Positions 1-3,755 of a DNA stretch of 6,719 nt are shown piece by piece. The translations under genes and the position numbers were made by a program. The stretch is from JAKEHZ01 sp035280505. GTDB taxonomy: Bacteria; Acidobacteriota; Blastocatellia; RBC074. The DNA lies in assembly GCA_035280505.1 (NCBI GenBank), contig DATEFT010000681.1:1-6719 (forward strand). The letters are read 5' to 3'. The notes below the pieces were generated by a model. The model made no database searches. It was not told the origin of the DNA and was given only the letters and a program-made list of their open reading frames with translations. Positions within the stretch are counted from its first letter, which is position 1, and each line of letters begins with the position of its first letter.

Positions 1-906
1 GTCCCAATAGAGGATTGCGATCTGGTTGAGAGAGCGCGCAAGATCCGGATGTTCCGGCTCCAGTGTCTTTTCTCTCAGGCTCAGGGCGCGTTGTAATAGC
101 GGTTCGGCCTGCGCGTAGTCGCCTTTGAGCCAGTAGAGGACGCCTAGATTATGGATGGGCCCCGCAAGATCCGGGTGCTCCGCCCCCAACACCTTTTGAC
201 GAATCTCCAGGACGCGCTCAATTGATGAAATCGCTTCATCATACTTACCGGCATTAAACAGTTTAACGTGCTTCGGATATAGCTGGCGCGCCTCCTGCAA
301 TGCGCGGTCATCGTCCGTTGCGGGGCGGGCCTCCGCAATCCGGATCTCATAGCTTCCCGCCGCCTTCGACCGAGATTGCACATTCAACCGGTAACGACCC
401 GCGACGGCTGCCACCCATGACACGGTTTCGTGACCTCGCGGCCGGATCTCGGAGTTAAACTCCATCAATTGATTGCCGTCCGGTCCCGACAGTTGCACCG
501 CCACATCGATGCCCTCCTGCTCGACGATCAACTTGACGAACTGACCGGCCTCAAGCTGGATCTGGCAGATTTGCTGTTGCCCCTCCGCCAACTCGCGTTT
601 GAGAGGAGAGCCCGGTTCAAGCGTCCGGATCTCTTTTTCATCATTGGCCCCCCCGGGCGCGCCGGTGGTCTGTTGGGTTGGTTGCCGGATCAGATCCGGA
701 TGATCTCCTACAGCCTGTCCCGACGGCGCAGCCGTTAACAGGCCGCAGCACAGAAGGAGTCCCAAGAGTAATGGTCGATTGGTGCGGGAGCCGCCGCGCC
801 CGGCGATCCCGATCGAACGTGAAACTGATAATCTCGCTGAGTCGTTCCCGCCGCCATGCCCTTCCCATCCATCCGAAAGCGAGTGAGGATTGCGGTAATA
901 AATCAT
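1..906 (-). CDS. Exported/anchored PPC-like domain and kinesin-light-chain-type TPR protein, 3' end outside window
   Basis: The frame is open from ATG 906 to the window edge (302 codons, no stop), so the C-terminus is missing. Residues 1-44 form an unusually long, arginine- and glycine-rich N-region. Residues 45-60 are hydrophobic (PLLLGLLLCCGLLTAA) and look like a signal peptide or signal anchor; the two cysteines do not make a good lipobox. Residues about 95-193 match the beta-sandwich (PPC-like) domain that precedes TPRs in many acidobacterial proteins: LEPGSPLKREL, GIDVAVQLSGPDG, AGRYRLNVQ, ARPATDDDR. From residue 203 come TPRs with a 42-residue period (NLGVLYWLKGDYAQAEPLL, EHPDLA), as in kinesin light chain. 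The start is chosen because an in-frame stop lies at 976-974, ATG 906 is the first start after it, and GAGG is placed 7 nt upstream. Family knowledge suggests a protein-binding scaffold acting outside or at the membrane. A C-terminal CHAT or other effector domain is possible but not visible. Confidence 0.87.
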   Translation of the reverse strand, partial: MIYYRNPHSLSDGWEGHGGGNDSARLSVSRSIGIAGRGGSRTNRPLLLGLLLCCGLLTAAPSGQAVGDHPDLIRQPTQQTTGAPGGANDEKEIRTLEPGSPLKRELAEGQQQICQIQLEAGQFVKLIVEQEGIDVAVQLSGPDGNQLMEFNSEIRPRGHETVSWVAAVAGRYRLNVQSRSKAAGSYEIRIAEARPATDDDRALQEARQLYPKHVKLFNAGKYDEAISSIERVLEIRQKVLGAEHPDLAGPIHNLGVLYWLKGDYAQAEPLLQRALSLREKTLEPEHPDLARSLNQIAILYWD

Positions 907-913
907 AGCTTTG

Positions 914-917
914 CCTC
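914..917 (-). promoter_or_regulatory. Ribosome binding site GAGG of the TPR gene
   Basis: GAGG followed by a 7-nt spacer (CAAAGCT) and ATG at 906-904. It supports the far-upstream start, which leaves 44 residues before the hydrophobic segment; no ATG, GTG or TTG occurs in frame between this ATG and the middle of the hydrophobic segment. Confidence 0.6.
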
Positions 918-1107
918 GAATGTAAATCTCCCCGCGCCAGACTGTGGTTGTGATGGAGAGAGCCGAGCCAATTCTTCAGGCTGTCATAGCTGTCGTGAAC
1001 AAATCCTACTTTACTTTCTCGAACCCGGGACTTGCAAGCCGAAACACTGATCTGATCGACGTCGCCACGACCAAACAACTAATGGTCCGGGCTGCGATCA
1101 TCCGGGT

Positions 1108-1127
1108 CCGGTAAGTCGGCTTTCCGG
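1108..1127. other. Small GC-rich stem-loop
   Basis: CCGGTAAG (1108-1115) and CTTTCCGG (1120-1127) pair over 8 positions with one mismatch and a 4-nt loop. On the minus strand no T-run follows, so it is not a canonical intrinsic terminator. If the 130-bp palindromic element and one copy of its flanking repeat are removed mentally, this stem-loop would sit about 18 nt behind the reductase stop codon, where an original transcript-end structure could have been. Confidence 0.3.
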
Positions 1128-1140
1128 TCTTCGGGGCACT

Positions 1141-1145
1141 TTTAT
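1141..1145. repeat. Left copy of putative 5-bp target-site duplication (TTTAT)
   Basis: TTTAT directly abuts the left 13-bp inverted repeat; the identical word abuts the right one at 1276-1280. A 5-bp match at exactly the two predicted positions is about a one-in-a-thousand chance in random sequence, more in AT-rich sequence. Confidence 0.6.
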
Positions 1146-1275
1146 TACTTGGGAAAGTAAGTTCTTTGGAATTTGAGAGGCAAACCGCGAAAGACGCGAA
1201 AGACGCGAAATCATCCGTCTTTCGCGTCTTTCGCGGTTCCGAATCAAAACTTCAAGAAATTGACTTTCCCAAGTA
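1146..1275. mobile_element. MITE-like 130-bp palindromic element with 13-bp terminal inverted repeats
   Basis: The ends are perfect 13-bp inverted repeats, TACTTGGGAAAGT (1146-1158) and ACTTTCCCAAGTA (1263-1275). The whole element is symmetric about 1210/1211: the inner arms 1183-1205 and 1216-1238 pair perfectly over 23 bp around a 10-nt loop, and the middle arms 1159-1182/1239-1262 pair at about half the positions. The arm contains a 9-bp tandem unit GCGAAAGAC. The direct repeat TTTAT flanks both ends (1141-1145 and 1276-1280), as expected for a target-site duplication. It encodes no protein, so it would need a transposase in trans. It starts 4 nt behind the reductase stop codon and, when transcribed, should fold into a long hairpin that could end or stabilise the transcript. 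An alternative is a dispersed palindromic repeat not moved by a transposase. Confidence 0.7.
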
Positions 1276-1280
1276 TTTAT
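1276..1280. repeat. Right copy of putative 5-bp target-site duplication (TTTAT)
   Basis: This copy overlaps the last base of the reductase stop codon (TAA at 1282-1280 on the minus strand). The presumed insertion therefore hit the stop codon/3' flank junction while leaving TAA intact. Confidence 0.6.
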
Positions 1281-2047
1281 TATGCCAGCGTCTTTAGTCT
1301 GTCGAAGGCACGCTGAAGCCCGAGGCTGACGTCCTCGAAGACGCCCGCCTCGTTAAGGATGGTCAGAAAGAGCTCATTGATTCCACCGGGGGTCGCATGG
1401 TCACGGGAGAGCTGTTCGAAGTCTCGCCCGCTACCCAGAGCCGTGGCGAGGCCCGCGAACGTCGATGCGACATAGCGTCTGGCTGCCGGTTCCGGGATGT
1501 TACGGGAGACGAGCCATCGGCTGATCGTGTTCAAATAGGCAAAGTGCGCCGCGATGGTCGAGGTCGAAGCGGAAAGCGCATCGAAGGCGTCCACATCGTG
1601 GAGGTCGATCGTTTCGCCCAGGCGGCCGAACAAGGCTTTTGCGGCCGCACTCGGCGGGTGAATCGGCGTCATGCCGTTTCGCTCGGCTACCGGTGGGAGC
1701 GGAATAACGCGGGAGACCTCTCTCGCCGGGGCCACCAGCAGTTTGATCGCCTCTACCGAAACACCGGCCATGGCGCTGATGATGATCTGATCATCGGCGA
1801 AGACCAGATCCTTGAGCACGGCTCTCGCGTCTTGCGGCCGTAAGCACAGAATCAGCGTCGACGCGCCGTCGACGACAGCCTGATTGTCGGCGCCGATGCG
1901 GACGGTGGGATAGCAGCCGGCGAGCCGCGCCGCCATCCCGGCATTGCGCGGCGACAACAAAATCTCCGGCGCCGATTCGACGTCCTTACATAATCCCGTG
2001 ACGATCGCCGCCGCGATCGCGCCAACACCGATAAATCCGTATTCCAT
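1280..2047 (-). CDS. Divergent pyrroline-5-carboxylate reductase-like NAD(P)-dependent oxidoreductase
   Basis: From ATG 2047 this is 255 residues. The N-terminus MEYGFIGVGAIAAA is a Rossmann fold with GxGxxA at residues 7-12, and LSPRN (31-35) is placed like the loop that contacts the NADP phosphate. TPGGIN (219-224) is the C-terminal helical-domain motif of the P5CR family, which normally reduces pyrroline-5-carboxylate to proline. Two hallmarks differ: the usual MPNTP region reads RVIPLPPVAERNGMT (113-127), and the usual SGSGPAY signature reads SASTSTI (159-165). I therefore call the family but not the substrate, and do not assign proC. The start is chosen for GGGAG 9 nt upstream and because the conserved sequence begins at once; GTG at 2107 would add 20 unconserved-looking residues. 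It lies downstream of the nitrilase-family gene on the same strand, probably co-transcribed. The palindromic element follows 4 nt behind the stop. Confidence 0.87.
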   Translation of the reverse strand: MEYGFIGVGAIAAAIVTGLCKDVESAPEILLSPRNAGMAARLAGCYPTVRIGADNQAVVDGASTLILCLRPQDARAVLKDLVFADDQIIISAMAGVSVEAIKLLVAPAREVSRVIPLPPVAERNGMTPIHPPSAAAKALFGRLGETIDLHDVDAFDALSASTSTIAAHFAYLNTISRWLVSRNIPEPAARRYVASTFAGLATALGSGRDFEQLSRDHATPGGINELFLTILNEAGVFEDVSLGLQRAFDRLKTLA

Positions 2048-2056
2048 GCTCTTCGA

Positions 2057-2061
2057 CTCCC
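2057..2061 (-). promoter_or_regulatory. Ribosome binding site GGGAG deciding the reductase start
   Basis: AAGGGAG precedes ATG 2047 with a 9-nt spacer after GGGAG. The alternative GTG at 2107 has no comparable motif, only GGAA close to it, although that GTG overlaps a TGA in another frame (GTGA). Confidence 0.5.
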
Positions 2062-2149
2062 TTCGCGCAAGTTGCGGTTGTGCCCGGACCTCAGATTCAG
2101 TACTCACGATTCCGGCTTGGCCTGTTCAGGCTCCGGCAAAATTCGAGGA

Positions 2150-2956
2150 TCACTTTTCAAGAGGCTCATCCCGATAACGCTCGGGAGCGTATCGGGCGGC
2201 GATCAGACCGGTGGCCTCCTCGATCTTGAGGGACTGCACCAGCAGCCCCTCCTGCCCATAGGGCAAGTAGGCCTGACACCGGCCCGACGGAGTAATGAGG
2301 CTGGTGGCCGATTCCTGAAACCGCAAAGCATAGTTGACGCTGGCAAAGTAGATCGTGTTCTCGATGCTGCGCATCAGCATGGCTTTTTCGTAGTAGGCCC
2401 CGTCGGCCGCGCCCCACCGCGTCGGCTGGACGCCCTCTTGATTACTGCCGGTGTGTTGAGGATGAAAGACGATCTTGGCGCCCCGCACCGCCGCCCATCG
2501 CACCGTCTCGGGATAGCGCCAGCCTTCGTGGCAGATCGCCACTCCGAACTTGAGCCCCTTGACCTCGAAGAGTTGCCGGGTGTCTCCGGGCACGTAGAAT
2601 CGATCTTCGGTCGGGGCCACCTGATTCTTGGTCTGAAATCCCTGAATCCGGCCCTGGGCGTCGATAACGCAGGCGGCAATCTGACGCCCCGCCGCCGTCA
2701 GCCGCTCCATTCCGAGGATGGTGGCCACCGCGTAGGTTCGCGCCCACTGCGTCACGGTCCCGAGAACCCGTTCCTGTTGCGTCTGATCATAGGGGCAGAC
2801 TTCGAGATCCACTCCCCGCAGACCCGGAAGATAGGCCTCCGGGAAACAGACGATCTCCGCCCCCTGGGCCGAGGCTTCGGATAAGAGCAGCCGGACCTTC
2901 TCCAGGCCCTCATCAATGGTTGAGGCGGCGGCGGGCGACGCCAGGGCGATGATCAT
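2150..2956 (-). CDS. Carbon-nitrogen hydrolase, nitrilase superfamily
   Basis: The protein has 268 residues, the usual length for the amidase branches of this superfamily, which hydrolyse non-peptide C-N bonds through a thioester on the catalytic cysteine. The triad is complete: Glu40 (CFPEAYLPG), Lys110 (TKNQVAPTEDRFYVPG) and Cys142 (VAICHEGWRYPE). Later conserved blocks are HPQHTGSNQEG, YYEKAMLMRSIENTIYFASVNYA and the C-terminal RYAPERYRDEP. No signal peptide is seen, so it should be cytoplasmic. The substrate cannot be told from sequence; an omega-amidase-like or N-carbamoyl amidase-like role would be typical. The start ATG 2956 has GGAGG 6 nt upstream. The reductase gene follows 102 nt after the stop (42 nt if its GTG start is used), which suggests one transcript. 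A strong hairpin lies in its last codons, and a +1 shift at the stop would extend it by 15 residues to a TGA overlapping that GTG. Confidence 0.93.
   Translation of the reverse strand: MIIALASPAAASTIDEGLEKVRLLLSEASAQGAEIVCFPEAYLPGLRGVDLEVCPYDQTQQERVLGTVTQWARTYAVATILGMERLTAAGRQIAACVIDAQGRIQGFQTKNQVAPTEDRFYVPGDTRQLFEVKGLKFGVAICHEGWRYPETVRWAAVRGAKIVFHPQHTGSNQEGVQPTRWGAADGAYYEKAMLMRSIENTIYFASVNYALRFQESATSLITPSGRCQAYLPYGQEGLLVQSLKIEEATGLIAARYAPERYRDEPLEK
2170..2196 (-). other. Hairpin in the 3' end of the hydrolase coding sequence
   Basis: CCCGATA-A-CGCT and AGCGTATCGGG form an 11-bp stem with one bulged base and a 4-nt loop. It lies within the codons for RYAPERYR and ends about 17 nt before the stop codon at 2152-2150. 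No T-run follows in the minus direction, so it is not a standard terminator. It could be a by-product of the codons used or a pause/stability element in the shared mRNA. Confidence 0.4.
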
Positions 2957-2962
2957 GGATAA

Positions 2963-2967
2963 CCTCC
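2963..2967 (-). promoter_or_regulatory. Strong ribosome binding site GGAGG of the hydrolase gene
   Basis: A perfect GGAGG with a 6-nt spacer (TTATCC) to ATG 2956. It is the best Shine-Dalgarno sequence in the window and suggests efficient translation of the first gene of the hydrolase-reductase pair. Confidence 0.75.
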
Positions 2968-3052
2968 GATGTTGTCAGCGGATTTTGGGATGCCGGTCAG
3001 ATAGATCGCCGGACCCTGCCGGCCGTCCCCAGTTTAGCGACCCGTGCAGACC

Positions 3053-3079
3053 GGTGTCCAGATCACAGGGCTGGACACC
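3053..3079. promoter_or_regulatory. Perfect 9-bp inverted repeat between membrane protein and hydrolase genes
   Basis: GGTGTCCAG (3053-3061) and CTGGACACC (3071-3079) are exact inverted repeats separated by 9 nt, starting 19 nt behind the stop of the membrane protein gene and about 97 nt before the hydrolase start. There is no T-run on either side, which argues against an intrinsic terminator. It could be an operator for the hydrolase-reductase pair or a 3' stem-loop of the upstream gene. Between 2968 and 3049 I see no convincing promoter boxes. Confidence 0.45.
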
Positions 3080-3097
3080 TGTATTCAGAGAGCCCGT

Positions 3098-3628
3098 TCA
3101 GACCGTCGAATTGTTCATCGGTTCTGAAGCGGCAGGCCCTTCACCCTGAAAATAACGTCTGGCTGCTTTGGCAAAGGCCAACCGCAAGATCAGGATGATT
3201 AGGCCAGCCTGCATCGACACAGTCGTGATGGCGCCCGAGAGCCGCTGCGCGTCGTTCGAGAAATTATAATATTCCGGCGGTAATGCTTGTCGTACTTTTC
3301 CTGCGGATAAGATGTAACTATAAGCCATTTTCGATGTGGGGTTGGCAATCATGACGGCTGTCACCACTATCAACAGGGCTATTCCTAACCACTGTCCGTA
3401 CCTCTTTCCCTGATACAATCCCCAGATGGCGAAGAGCGGGAGGGTGATGGTCACGCCGAGAACCAAGATCCATCTCAGAATCATTATTCCGGTCACACAA
3501 CCTTCGGGGCCGCCGATTAAACAACGAAGAACGGAAGAGACCAGCCCCTTCAAGAATGGAAGCATACACAAAAGAATCAAGATTAGTGTGATCCAGACGC
3601 TTGGCGGTCGTTTTACTCGGTTTTTCAT
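3098..3628 (-). CDS. Four-helix integral membrane protein of unknown function
   Basis: I do not recognise this 176-residue protein. Four hydrophobic segments are visible at about residues 11-33, 48-72, 78-96 and 131-153. The N-terminus (K2, R4, K6, R7) and the stretch after the last helix (ARR) are positive, predicting both ends in the cytoplasm. Loop 1 would then face outward and carries two cysteines (C36, C44) that could form a disulfide. LYQGKRYGQWLG before helix 3 recalls the G-R/K-x-x-x-WL element seen in many small four-helix bacterial membrane proteins. The start ATG 3628 is preceded by an in-frame TGA at 3637-3635 and only a weak ribosome binding site, so the start is less certain. 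GC content is low: by hand count 83 of 180 bases in 3301-3420 plus 3541-3600 (46%), against 40 of 60 (67%) in 4441-4500 inside the CHAT gene. It follows the CHAT gene by 127 bp on the same strand. Confidence 0.75.
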   Translation of the reverse strand: MKNRVKRPPSVWITLILILLCMLPFLKGLVSSVLRCLIGGPEGCVTGIMILRWILVLGVTITLPLFAIWGLYQGKRYGQWLGIALLIVVTAVMIANPTSKMAYSYILSAGKVRQALPPEYYNFSNDAQRLSGAITTVSMQAGLIILILRLAFAKAARRYFQGEGPAASEPMNNSTV

Positions 3629-3660
3629 GGCCGTTCATCTGCGGATGTCATTCATTTGAT

Positions 3661-3700
3661 CCGGTTGTCCTGAGTAGCAGGCAAGCTCTTTCTCAACCGG
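3661..3700. other. Weak nested inverted repeat upstream of the membrane protein gene
   Basis: CCGGTTG (3661-3667) and CAACCGG (3694-3700) are inverted repeats with 26 nt between them; CCTG/CAGG (3669-3672, 3678-3681) pair inside. It lies 33-72 nt upstream of the membrane protein start and may be in its leader or promoter. Short arms make it only suggestive. Confidence 0.2.
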
Positions 3701-3729
3701 CAGGGTTCTAAATTGGCGCCTCTTTAATA

Positions 3730-3755
3730 CTTTGGAATTTGAGAATCAACCCGCG
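3730..3755. repeat. Partial copy of the palindromic element next to the CHAT stop codon
   Basis: Bases 3730-3755 match 1164-1189 inside the palindromic element at 23 of 26 positions, beginning with 15 identical bases (CTTTGGAATTTGAGA). Just before it, AATAC resembles the element's terminal sequence, as if the outer part had been deleted. No second arm or flanking duplication is found here. The match ends one base from the CHAT stop codon (TAG at 3758-3756). Confidence 0.45.

Larger units (their letters stand above)
907..1145 (-). other. Intergenic region upstream of the TPR gene
   Basis: This is the gene-free part between the palindromic element and the TPR gene; together with the element the gap is 373 bp. 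I see no convincing gene on either strand. It should hold the TPR gene promoter. The best sigma70-like pair on the minus strand is TTGCAA (1037-1032) and TAAAGT (1013-1008) with an 18-nt spacer, each box 4/6 to consensus, which is not enough to call. A small stem-loop is at 1108-1127. Confidence 0.5.

Noticed and set aside
40..720. Frequent GATCCGG/TCCGGA words as possible uptake or restriction-related motif
   Set aside because: They are largely explained by codons for HPD and EIR in the TPR and sandwich regions.
1008..1037. TTGCAA/TAAAGT promoter-like pair on the minus strand with 18-nt spacer
   Set aside because: Each box matches only 4 of 6 consensus bases and nothing else supports it; mentioned only within the intergenic entry.
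641..1078. A 145-residue minus-strand frame overlapping the TPR gene start
   Set aside because: The overlapping frame from 906 has a ribosome binding site, a hydrophobic signal segment and the sandwich domain; this one is basic low-complexity sequence in a shifted frame.
1187..1235. Repeated GCGAAAGAC units as a possible CRISPR or satellite array
   Set aside because: Units are 9 bp without spacers and belong to the two arms of one palindrome.
2048..2107. GTG 2107 as the reductase start
   Set aside because: It adds 20 residues ahead of the conserved Rossmann strand and has a weaker ribosome binding site than ATG 2047; kept only as an alternative because of the GTGA overlap.
2072..2884. A 270-residue plus-strand frame opposite the hydrolase gene
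   Set aside because: The minus strand encodes a nitrilase-family protein with complete catalytic triad; the plus frame has no recognisable motif.
3053..3079. Intrinsic terminator of the membrane protein gene
   Set aside because: No T-run follows the stem in either direction.
3098..3628. The membrane protein as a bacterial gasdermin cleaved by the CHAT protease
   Set aside because: Bacterial gasdermins are larger soluble proteins before cleavage; this one is a four-helix integral membrane protein.
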